DNA from: Glandiceps talaboti | Lineage: Eukaryota > Hemichordata > Enteropneusta > Spengelidae | Reading direction: 5' to 3' | Assembly (NCBI RefSeq): GCF_964340395.1 | Contig: NC_135566.1 | Coordinates: forward strand, 17,446,501 to 17,510,500 | Length of the DNA stretch: 64,000 nt | Shown here: positions 1-13,392 of the stretch, piece by piece | Layout: every line of letters starts with the position of its first letter | How positions within the stretch are numbered: the stretch's first letter is position 1 | Program-made: the position numbers and the translations under genes | The notes under the pieces: generated by a model | Told to the model about the DNA's origin: nothing | Databases searched by the model: none | What the model saw: the letters and a program-made list of their open reading frames with translations, nothing else

Positions 1-197
1 AAATACACCAGTCATGACTACGTGCATGTGTCCTGAAAAGCTTGTTGACAAATCTTTTATTTATATAATTAAGATTGAAAGTGAATAAGCTATATCTCAA
101 TAAAGCACACTTGTAAATTCTGTATGATTTGATAATATAGAGATAATAATTTGGTATTATAAAGCATGATCAGATCTCACTAAGCATTTCTTTTCAG

Positions 198-3018
198 GTT
201 ACTAGTACTATCATGTCCTACCTTATTAGTAAAAATGCAGATTGCAAGGCCAAAGATGTACATGACTCCACACCACTGCACCTTGCTGCAATGAGAGGGA
301 ACGTGGCCGCAGTCCAAGGGATTCTTATGAAGAAAAAGAGTGAAAAGATCACAGAGGTAAGAATGTTTCAAAAGGGAGATAAATTGTTTTTCTCTGTACA
401 CGTGTTTTTCAGACTGTGTAATATCACCCTGTTCATGAAACGATGTTATTAGTCTTATTATCTTAAATAAAGACAAGGTTATCCTCTTTTGCATTTGTTG
501 GTCTTGTTTAGCAAAAGGATATCCAAGGAATGACACCCCTTCATGTGGCTTGTGTACATAACAAAACGGAAGTCGTCAACAAATTACTAGCAGGCGGAGC
601 TAGTATAAATGCACGAGATGCAGAAGAGAGAACACCCCTTCATCTCGCATGTGCTAATGGCGCCAAGGTTATCAGTGGAATACTACTCAAAGAGATGAAA
701 ACGGTAGGTGTGCACAAATGGAAGTTAATGTATGAGCATCGGAAATACAATTTATAAGCTATTCTCACTTGAAAAATAAGAGGGGTCACCATACAAGGTT
801 TTGAGCTAAGAAGTATCAATTAATATCAAATTTAGCCATTCTAGAATTCAATATGGTCGGCAAATAGAGTGCAACACTCTACTTGACAGTCAAACACTGT
901 AAAATTCCTTGAAAGTGAGACACTAACCCCTATATTTCTTATACCATTTAAAAAGGACCACGAACAAGCTTTCAGATGGCAAAGTTTGAATTTTTTTAAG
1001 AACTGTGTTCGGATATTACAAAATGGGTTCTACAGTAGGGAACAAAAGATTGGACAGATTGCTATTGCTTTAAGGTTCACTGTAAAGAGGATGTTGGGTG
1101 CAATTTTATCAAAATGATGTTACTGTTAAAGAGTACACTCCATCTATATCTTCTGTAAACACTCTCCGTCTAGCAAATAAGGTAGAGGGCAAAGGTTTAC
1201 AAAAGGAGTTGAGGTGTGGCTGAGTAATTTAAAACATTATGTGCACTATTAGATTTAGCTGATAACAACTTAAAACGAGAATTGGTAATAAAATATACTC
1301 AACATTGATACTCTCTTTTTATTAAACAAAATTGAAATATATATGCTGGCTGCCCCCTGTGATTCTAGTTTTATATCGATAAGAATATTAACCAAAATTT
1401 ATCTTAGTTCAGCTAAATTCATTATTGTTACTGTAAAGGTACTAAGATTAATGTATAGTTGCAATTCATTTTGGCAATTTGTCTAGGTGAAGGTGAAGTA
1501 TTCGAAAGATAAACGTGGAAGTACTTTTATTCATCATGCCGTTGATGGTGGAGACAAAGATTGTGTTGAGACATGCTTACAAAATGGTAAAATATCCCCT
1601 TCTTCTAATGAACAGACAAGTTTATGTATAACTTTCCCTTTTTCGTTACTTGATATTAGTAACCGTTTGTCTATTTGCTTGTGTGTTTTTTTCGGACTTT
1701 ATCTATATATAATCAAAACTGAATGGATCTATTAGTTGAAAAAAACGAAGAATGCAGAATGAGTAGAGGTAATATTCAAATACAACCTACTGTACGCATA
1801 GGTTACATGTAACTCAATATTTCTATCTCACTTTCAGCAATCATCTGCATTGTTGTCAGTAAAAGTAAACGTATGACCAAAATGTTATAACTTTTCTGTA
1901 ATTTGAATTATGACCTAAACTTTCAGTGATATTTTCAATAAAATGTCTCAAAATGAATTTAAAGGCCAGGACGTTATGGTCAATCCCATGTTCTTGCATT
2001 AGTGTTATCTTAATAATGAAGCCATATGGGTTACATAGAATCATTCTTTTGTTCAAACGAACGTTTTCTAAATTTCTCTCGGAAAACCATTTTTCACTCC
2101 TGAATTTAAATCCTAATCTGTAATGGGCCTATAAATCATACCAAACTTCCAAACATATGGCTGGCTTGGTGTAGGGAATACCACTAGGTGGGGTTCTAGG
2201 CTGCTATCCAAATCGCATTATATCGGCACTATATCAGAATTCTTCCGATTCAAAAGTTATGCATACATGTCAAATTCAAAATCCTATCACAAAATTTGAC
2301 ACATTTGACACTTATCCACCTAACTGCTATTTTTATCCATGGTACCATGATATTGACAATTACATTTATTTGCCTATGAATCATACAGAAGATGAAGAAA
2401 ATAAGCCACTGGAAAATAGAATTAAAGCAGACTGTTTGAACGTAGCATCAAAACTCAAGAAAAATGCTAAAGATGTAGTTGACATACTGCTTGAAGGAAT
2501 TGAGGCAACAACTATTGATAAACAGAGTGCTATCCATATTGCAGCAGAAAATAACCAATGGGAAATCATACAACAGTTTAAGGAAAGGTATTGGAACATC
2601 TAAATAATTTGTTGTGTTTGGATATCAATGTCAGAATACTTCTTTCTTCATCAGTCACCCATATTTACGACAGTAACAATCGAAATTTTGACTATGATAA
2701 TAAAGAAAATAATGAATTCTGACCGTCGCATTACGAAAAAGCCTCGATGCACTTAACATTAATAAACTACAAAATAGGAGGGTGTAATTGGTGACTTTGT
2801 TGTGCAGATAAAATCACCCGTAACCAGGATAATGTGTGGCTGCTTAAAAAGAAGTACCAGAAACGACATAATTAAACTAACTTTCTATTCAACAGCTTAA
2901 TTATGTATATCAATATGCCGCATCAATATATTCTATTTATGGCTATAAAAAGTAAACCTAAACCTCAATTACCGTTGTAGTATTATCTAGTTCCTTTGCT
3001 GTTTTGTGACACCCCCAC

Positions 3019-3074
<56 letters not shown>

Positions 3075-6000
3075 TCCACTAACTTGCATGTACTGTCATT
3101 TTTAGAAAGGCTGAAATACATAGTAATGTCAACGAAAATGGACAGAATGCGTTTATGATAGCCGCAAAGTTTGGTTGTTGTGAAACTATGGAATATCTTT
3201 TTAATGACGACAACAGTTGCCTTACATTGACGGATAACAACGGAAAAACGGGATTAATTCTTTCCGTGGAAAACAACCGACCTGAAGCAGTTAAGGTAGG
3301 ATCTTAAGATTAAAGATGAATAGCATTCGATACTTTACCCAATAGTTATCTTCGCTCAATTAAGGATATAATGGGGATATAAGGAGCTTTGTCACTATGA
3401 GTCAAAGACGATTAGTGACAAATACTTTAGATTGTGAACGTTTTAGTGGATATTTGCACACCGCAAAACTAATGACGTAGACGCGTGCTTTCATGACGTA
3501 GAAGGACATGGTTTTCTTGCAGAAGTTACTGGAATGGAATCAAGAGCAATTGCCAGCCTCAAACGAAGCATCTGCTAAAGCTGACGATGATGAAACATTC
3601 CAAGCTGAAAAAAAAAAACATGATGATTCAATGCATTTGCATGGAAGAGACATTCAGGACACCGTATCAGCAGTTAAAAGGAAGAGAGACACGAAATCAA
3701 GCCAGGCATCGAAGAATCGTATTGACAAAGACATTGAGATGGAGGAGGTGAAGGTGGAGGAGGAGGTGGAGATGGAGAAAAGGATGAAGAAAGAGACACC
3801 TAAAAGGCTTGTACACATGTGCGATAAATATGTGAACAGCCCCTTACATCTTGCATCTGAAAAGGGGTTTGACGAAATTGTAACGGTACGTTATTTGTTA
3901 TTTAATTAGATAGTAAGACAATTTGAATGAAAAAGAACTGCCGTCGAAATTTGAAGAAAAAACCCCGAACCTCTTGTCTTTTTCGTACCTGAGCGAGTCT
4001 GTAAGTGTTTCAGATAAAATAAAATTCAATTCCGTTACTATGTTAATCATTACCTATCATTTCTAGAGTAACTAAAATCATGGCAACTTGTGATGAATGG
4101 TCGAATACTTTCTGTAACTTTATGTAGTTGAGAGCATGCAACTGTTGTCATCAGTCAACATGCAATATGCATTCCATAATTATTATATATACGATATTAT
4201 TAAAATTATATTAAATTAGTTGTGATTTGCTATGTAACCATTATGTATCTTTTTATTAAAATATCGACGCAGTTGCTGCTTAAGGAAGGAGCAGACCATC
4301 GAGCATTAAACTTTGAGGAGAACATGGCAATACACCTAGCTGCACGATCCGGTATGAAAAAGTAAGTACAGAAAACTTGTGAAATGAAGTAATTGCACGT
4401 AATAAGAGGTATTACGCTGAATGCTTGTACTAGGTTATGGCGGCGTAAATGTTTCGATGCAAGAGGCAATGTAAATCGGCTAAATAATGAATATGGAGCT
4501 AAATAAGGAATACAGCGCAAATTCATTATTTAGCAGCATGCCATTATTTAGACGTTTTTTCATGGTTTAGAAATCAGTTATTTATAAATAATGTATTATG
4601 TATAAATAATGTATTATATGTATATAATATACTTGCATTTACATTATTTATAATAATACATTATATATAAATAATTGTCTAAATAATTTATTATATATAT
4701 ATTATAGACTTGCACTTGAATTATTTATAAATAATACATTATATATAAATAATTGTCTAAATAATTTATTATATATGTATAATAGACTTGCACTTACATT
4801 ATTTTTAATTATATTATACCAGTATATTGATGGTGGAAATCGAGGGATCTGATTGGTCTAGACATCGAACTAGCGCGTCTAAAACGAGTGATAATGCACT
4901 GCTGATACGATAATGCACTGCTGGCACGCGTCCAAATTTTGTTCGTCTACGAGCGTTGAGTTGTAGTCCGCCGTGATACTGATAGTGAACTCTTCGAATT
5001 GTCAGAGGAGGATTTTCTCTCAATGAGACGAGAGGGAAATCCTCAAACCCGAAAATCTACTGAGGTAACTTCCAGTAATATAAATACATTGTAAATATCA
5101 ACCTGTCTATCACTTCACCGAGTCACGACGGCCGGGAGTGATCGAAGCACGCTGTATTCAATAAACCAGTTCAAGTTTATACCTTGAGTCAAACAGGTTG
5201 TTTATTCATCACTGTGCACTTTTAATGAGCCGATCAATGTACAGATTATCCCTAGAAACGACGAGCAGATAAAATAAATCCAGTCGCTGCACGACGTTCA
5301 CGTTGAGGCCAAGATCAGCTGTCTTGAAAAGCAGTGTTATTGTTATGCAAATTAGACACAGAGGCGCATATGAAACGAGAAAACGTTAGTTCTTATCTTG
5401 TTTCCGATATTTTCAATATACTAGTATAATATAATAGCGATAAACCACCCCCTGGGGAAGGTATACCACTCGGTTTTGACCAGTGAACTCAATATATGCA
5501 CTCGCTATCGCTCGTGCATATATTTCGTTCACTGGTCAAAACCTCTTGGTATACCATCCCCAGGGGGTGGTTTATTGCTTAAATAATACATTATATATAA
5601 ATAATTGTCTAAATAATGTATTATATGTATATAATTTTGTCGACTATAAATTATATATAAATAAATTATCACGCCTTACATGATTTGTTAATAAACGATT
5701 ATATAGTTACATATAATTGCGTTAAATTATGACTTTTGTACAAATAATATAGTTAAATAATAAGTTTACAAACGGCACCCCATATGGTACAGTCCGCTCA
5801 TAGTGTATAAACATGATATGGTGCATGTTTCTGTTTTATCTGTCGAAATTATGACAGGGACGCGCACTGTCATTCATGTAGTCCTTCTTTAGTGAATGTT
5901 ATTATGACCCTCTACAAAAGACAGAAATTAATGAACAATTGTATTACAATGTATATGAATCACCCTCTGCTCTGCAAGAGACGCATACACAAGCAACACC

Positions 6001-7006
6001 TGTATCCGTTCTCAGACTTTTATTTTTGCACAGCTTACTACTTTCTTCTGCTGTATATGTGTTGATGTTTGACACACCAACATGTTTAGTCTTGTCAAAA
6101 ATTATAAATTTGTTTCTTTATCTTTCCAATATCAAGAACAGTAGAAAGGCTCATTCAAGTAGGAGAGGAAACCTGTGAAACAGGAACGGGTGATCAAGCG
6201 TCCACAAAAACCCAGCAACCCATCCAACGTCTGGTGATGGCTCAGAACGACAACATGAATACACCGTTACATCTCTCTGCCTTGGGTGGCCATACTGATG
6301 TTGTTGATCTTCTTCTACAAAACAATGCAGATCCAGCTACAAGGTGAAATTTTGGTCAAAAGGATGTAATGATATGTTGAATGTGTGGTCCTAGTATGTA
6401 GGCAAAATCAATACTGGTGGGCTTGCTTGTAGATTTTATTCAGGAAATAGAACAAAACACAGCAAACATTTCCACCTCTTCCCATTAAATATGGTACTTA
6501 CACTGAGTACGTTTGCATTAATTATATTAGCAGTGCGTTTTATTAGGAATAATATGTTTGACCTTGACTTCCACATAAATATCACTACCTACAATAAAAA
6601 AGTCTTAATAAATTTACACAACCTACAACTGAGACATTTTTTTCAACCAAAGATTTGTTTACTATAGATTGGTTAATTACTTACTAAACAATAAAAGGGC
6701 CAATGGTGCTGTAGCACAACTCTTGAGAGTAAATGTAATGTTCTGTTATGATTATGTGGTCGTGTTGTTCACATGCCTAGCCATCCATATTGTGTCATTA
6801 TCTGCAATATACGCCATTGTTTAACTGTTCGTGTTTGTTTGCCAAATTGATATTTTTGGCCCACAAAACAGACCTGTGATGCAGTAATTTTGTGGTGAAC
6901 AATTTCCCAACTAGACACCACAAGTAATGTCGCCATAAAATACCAAGTCAATTGGTCTGAGGGTTTTTGAGTTTAAGTCGTACGTACGTACGTACATACA
7001 TACGTA

Positions 7007-7044
<38 letters not shown>

Positions 7045-8617
7045 AACACACACACTAACTGACATACACCGCACCATGCCTATAGCACTACTGAACCTAA
7101 TCAATTCAGTTGTGCTAAAATACACTGCGTCTGTTAATTAGTGGTCAATATTACAATTATCTATAGGTAGTGTATTGACAGATTTAAATCTTGAGTGAAA
7201 GCTTGGCTTTGAAGCATCGCTTGATTTGGAGTATCACTTTTCGATCAGACAACCGAACTATATTTACTGAGTAGTACTGTTGCACTATGACCTTACCCCC
7301 GTTAACATTTCTGTTAAACGACAGCAGTCGGATAGAGTCTCTAGCATTGCATTCTCTGAGATAATCTTTACCCGATCATACATATATTACATGTATAAAA
7401 ATTTGCTTTGTTGGTAATTTCATTCGGCAAGACTCGCGGGAAGACATCTAAATTTAACAACTGCTTGGGTCCGCGGCGAATATGCACAAATGATGAGCAT
7501 TTGTCGTTACACGTATAGATAGAAATAATTCACTTTCTTGTCTATATTCAGGAATGCTACCATGTCGACCCCTCTACACTCTGCTGCATCGGGAGGACAT
7601 GTTAAGACTGTAGAATTTCTTCTGAAGAAGGGGGTCCCAGTTGACGTAATCGATATTGCAAAAGTAAGTGTGTATAACCCATCTATCCAACAAAGGCAAG
7701 CTTCTAACAAATTTTATTATTGCAATATATATAAAATTACGTCTATCTGAGCACAGAATTACTGACAGATCTAGAGGAACTACTGCTCTTCGATCTTAAA
7801 TAAATGAACTTAATGATATTAGTTTTAGTGGTGGTAACAATCTTGTGTCGGTGTCCGAAATATTTCAATTGTTGCTAAACATAAAAATGGAGAAAAAGTC
7901 CTGCACCATGAAGATAAACAAAAGAAGTGTGGGTTACTTTAAAACATTCACACTGTAGCCTCATGAGGCGACGATAAAACTGACAACTTGCAATTCTAAC
8001 AATTCTAACAAGCCGACCATAATGACTAAATCCGCAATATAGTACAACTAAAGGTTCGGACTGATACATTTGTATCTGTTTAAATGTTTCCTAGTTTGAA
8101 ATCACTATGAAAGGACAACCCAAATTCTATACTTTTTACTTCAGATGACCCCATTACATCATGCCGCTAAGAATGGATGCAAAGAAGTAGTTGAAAGCTT
8201 ACTGATGTGGGAAGCAGACTTAAAGAAAAGGGATGTCCATGGTAATAATTGTTTGGATCTTGCGATTGATAAAGATCATGAGTAAGTTATGCATTAATAT
8301 ACAGTAAATTTCTATGGATATAGCCATCACTGAGAATATCACAGAAATATAGGAAGATATGCACGACATATATACTACCCCAGTTCAAATGAAAACTATG
8401 CTCGAGTTATTGCAAGACATTGTTACCACTGAATTCATGAAGTCTATGTATGTATGTATGTATTTATGTATGTATGTATGTATGTATGTATGTATGTATG
8501 TATGTACAACTTTACACTGAGGTTCTATATGTGTGTGTGGCGTTTGTTTTTTTGCTTTTGCTTTGGTCGGTTATTTATTTTTTATATATATAATATAACT
8601 GTATGTATATAAATATT

Positions 8618-8708
<91 letters not shown>

Positions 8709-8928
8709 CCGATGTGTTTACTTGATTATTTTATTTTTCTCACTTGATATGTAAATTTGGTTCTTTTCGACTTCTGGCAAATACATGATATTTATTATAT
8801 ATATATATATAATGTCGTAAACCGTACAGTTCTGACCCAAATATTTCGAAGAGACTGAGCATCTCTTTATCAGTGGGTCTCCAGTTCTGTCAAAAAAAGT
8901 TCTGATACACTTTAAATACTGAAGACAG

Positions 8929-9012
<84 letters not shown>

Positions 9013-12000
9013 TATATTGTGCATATTTTTTTATCTTCTCCACTACTATAGGGATGTTGTCATGGTTATATTGAGTGATGAAAACTGGAAAGATGCAATG
9101 CATACTGCCGTTCTCATTGAGAAGAACACCAGAAATTATGTTACACCTATGAGGAAATTAATCTGTAAGATGCCAGGTAGAGCACGAGCTGATATTTCAT
9201 TAATTGTGTTGTAATTGTGTTGTAATGTCACTAAACGTCTTCGAAAATTTGAAATTATGTAATGAATGAACGATATTAATTACTGCATGCAATCTATTAC
9301 AGAGCTGAACACTAGCCGGGGGGGGGGGGTGATAATTAACATGTTTACGTTTTTTCATGCACATTTTCAGATGTTGCAAGAGTGGTACTTGACAAGTGTA
9401 TGACAGAAAATCAGAAAGACCGTGCAGATAAAAATTACTCGATAACGTTTGATTTCACTCTCTTGGATGACACATTTTGCAATTTCAAAGAACATTTAGG
9501 TAAGTGGAATCAGGTTGATAACACCAACTTGAACAGCTATCATGCATCATCTTAACGCAAATTGCATTTTTCTGTGTGATGTGTAAAATCATAAACTAGG
9601 AGCATATCGTCAATGTTTGTACAACATACTGCTAAACCAGAGTGACTATTATAAAGAGTTCCCACGATGTTTTTTTACATCTCACACAGTGTTTTTGTTG
9701 CAAATATATATGAAAAGTAATATTTTCAAACGCCCACTGGTGATTATGATAACATTATTTCAATAATGATATAACTTTCGAAAAGTCATCAGTACCTTTG
9801 CTAGAATGAAGCCAAGAGGAATATCTCATACGAGTTGGTAAATTGTTGTCTCACAGTCTCGTGTGAGACAAAATTTCCCCATCAAGTGTGAGATATACCA
9901 TATCTGCCCATTGGTGTGTGGGATTCCTTTCTCGTCCCTTTTTTCTATTAGGAAAACAAGTTAAAACCCGGTTATTACTGATTGAAATAACAACACCAAG
10001 GACCTCTTTACTTTGTGTAACTCCGCAAAAACATACCTCTTTCAGCTCACATTCATAACATTATAACAACTAATTTAGACACAATAATTGCGATCAACAC
10101 TGTCTATATTCTCAATATTGATATACAGCGCTACAAAATATTAAATTATTAGAAATAAATATGATAATGTCTGATTTTTTTTATATACGCTTTTATCAAA
10201 TTGTGATGGTTAAGTATTGAACATGTTTTCCAGCAACAGGTAAATGTCATGTTTTAAAATGTACAATAAGTATAAACAACATTCTATTTAAAAGTTCTGA
10301 GCACTTCATATATACTACTACTTATGCTACTAGAGAAGCTAAATGTGTAAACATCAGTTAATATGTTGCAATATATATAATTATACTTACACGTACTAGA
10401 GTATGACCAACACTTTTATTGTCTCCGGAACTCGAGGTACACGATGGTTCACTTTCAAACATATGATATTGCCAATTCATGAATGTTAACAATTAATTAC
10501 TAGTATGCCCATGCACATAAAATATCAAGTTTACATTCCATTTTCGAGGTAATCAGGGGATAAAGCACCAAATCGGCTCTGACGACTTGTAGTTGTTGGC
10601 AGTTCTCCAGTTGCACTACATATAGTCATTGGAAGTAGTGATACGGGTAGCCCGATCAATACAAAGGCTATTGCGAGCTGGGTTGAACACGAATTATTTT
10701 TCACCTGAAACGTTGTCGCTAGGGGTGAACAACTGATACGTTCCAAAGGGGTTTATATTCTCCAACCATAACAAAAAGAAGAGAATCCTCCCTAAACGTG
10801 TCGTTCACTTTATTATCCTGCTGGAATGTAGTTCCGGTTCAAACTTAAGTCGTATATAGCGTGTGAGATCGATCTCACGCTGGCTCTCCCACACTCTCAG
10901 TTTGCAGGAACATGAGAATCCACGCTCTTGTTTTTGTATCAGTTGCAGTTAAGGGACACGGGATACTGTGGTGGTTATACTTTGATAAGTTACTGAGTCA
11001 AAACTAACTATATTCTTTGCACATAGCCCATCCACCCATCCATCTCATTCCTGCTTACCTCAAGAAATCAAACACACCGGTGGTGTTTCGGGGTTTGTCC
11101 CACAGGGTCTGAAGGAATAAATATTTTTTTTCATGCACTAATTAATGCAAAGTTGATAAACTCCTGACAGTAGTGATATCGATAGGAAAAGACGGACAGA
11201 GGAAACGATGGTTATGATGGTAATATAATAATTTTAAAACTTTACTTTAAATAGGCAATTACATATTAGTAATTCGGAAAATCAAAAACACAAATATGTA
11301 ACCTCTGTGGTTAACGTTGTACAACATGCAACATGTTTCAAGCCTTTACTAACTTGTACATTTAAATCTCTTAACAGAGGGGCCAAGTACATCAGACCCA
11401 TTTGATGTATATAATAAGATTGATGGTAAATTGAAATCTAATGCAAAACCGTATTCGGCCGATTCATCCATTTTGAAGAGAAATCACCCATTGTCATCAA
11501 TCGTAAGTGCATTTTATGCAACAATTGCCTAGCTATGTGGGGAACAGTAGACGTATATGACCCTGAGATATTCTGCAGTAACTACAAGGCCAGGGGCACA
11601 AGGCTAGGAGTATTTGACGTCTACTAGTGCACGAAAGCACTTGAAGGCAAATGTTTTATAAGACATCATATACATTGTCAGACACGTATTCTTCCCATAG
11701 TCAAAGCAAATCACGAAAATACTAGTACTCCCATGCTAGCTGACTGCTGTCCAAGGGAAAGTGGAATACAACTAATGCCTCACTCTGTGTAAATTGAAGT
11801 CACTATGTGAAAATCTAAGCCAATCATCAAAGGCTGTATAAAAATGATGCATTATAAGGCTAATTAGTTATAATTAAATTATATTCACCATTTCTTTCAG
11901 TGTGCTGTGTTAAGATTCATAGCATTTTAGATTCATTCTGACTTTACGGCTAGGGACCGGACAGTTTCTCGAGCCTGTGGGAGGCGGTGGATTGGTAGGG

Positions 12001-13360
12001 GGTCAACCATATGTATTAAGAATAGCTCCTGATACTTGATGGTGTTGTCTTGTAAAGCTTGGAAGTTGTTGCCCGACAGGCAGGGTCTGAATAGCCTAAA
12101 AATTGTCAATCAACCTCCGGAGGTTCTAGGGGAAGAGCTCCGAGGACCCCCCCCCCCCCATGAGAGTTGTATATATATTCCCATCTCAAACTTTCCCCCT
12201 TACTGTTCACTGATAAATGTTATTAAACTTTTATGAATATGTTTACTTTGTGCAGTCACTAAATACATGATGGTGCTATCTTATAGAGTATTTGCTAGAC
12301 ATAGTCAAGCAGTCCACTCTGAGTCACGATCAAATACCTGTATGTGAATATGATATAAGTATTATATATGATTTTGTATTACATTTGGGGGGAGTTATGT
12401 TTTAGAATTAAGAGCGTCAACCTTTTATCGGTTTTACAAAGGTGGTATCAGTGGCTTTTTGTCTGCCCGATGGAAAAATCCACTCCCTCTCCCAAATACA
12501 CCAGCCATAGGAACTGACCGGTCCCTTTCGCATGTCTGACCTCGACAGTCAGATCTGTTCCTGCATACTGCAGTTATAATCATTGTTATGCTTGAATATA
12601 TATACTGAGGGTCGGTTTATATATTCAAAGCATAACAATGATTATAACTGTCTAGTAACTTCTCTTCAACTGCTCAGGTTAAATACAAACGTGTAAATGT
12701 TATTGGACACCCTGTTGTTACTTCCCTAATCCATGAGAAATGGGAACAGTACGGAAGACTTGTATATTTATTTGGTCTCCTGATGAACATCATCTTCGGA
12801 TTACTTCTTACTGGATATTTGGTTTTCACTCCTCCTCCGTATTATTACTATGACAACGAAAATGGCACCCGTGAATGGCTTGCCAATGGTGGTGATAAGT
12901 TTAATCAAGAAGCAAGTTCTTTCACGCAGGGAGCACTCGTGATCCTTTGCAAATGGGCAGTCCTCCTGGTGTCTGTCCTTAACATTGTAAAAGAGGTAAA
13001 TATTTTACATTATTTCTCTTGAGTAACTCCTTTCATTACTATTAGTACTCCGTTATCCCCCTTTTCTTATTCTTTTGAGCTGGGAACTGTTCGTGTCCCT
13101 TGACTCCTCATATGCACACTCGTCCTGTCTTGTGAGTTTTCCATCTTGAGTATTAAAGATTACTGTAGGAGAGTAACTGATGTATGTAAAGGTTACATTA
13201 TTCTCCGCTACAGCAACTATTACAGTTTACAACCATTCTCAGTACAGTTTTACAGCCTTAGCTACTGCTAATATTTAATTATCATAATGGTAAAAGTTTA
13301 GTATACAAAGTCCTCTGTCTCGGCTCTATCTTTCTCTCAGTCTACCTGTACTGTCTGCCC

Positions 13361-13392
<32 letters not shown>

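Noticed and set aside
1856-2123. Possible extra TRPA1-like exon near 1841 (acceptor TTTCAG)
   Set aside because: In the phase required by the preceding exon it reaches a stop within 20 codons and has no ankyrin pattern. The exon at 2389 continues the frame perfectly.
2259-2388. Upstream extension of the ORF at 2389 as a protein start
   Set aside because: The AG at 2387-2388 is an acceptor that fits the phase of the previous exon, and the sequence before it does not resemble an ankyrin channel.
10531-10746. 71-codon antisense ORF with a hydrophobic segment
   Set aside because: It sits inside a TRPA1-like intron, has no recognised motif, and is about the length expected by chance.
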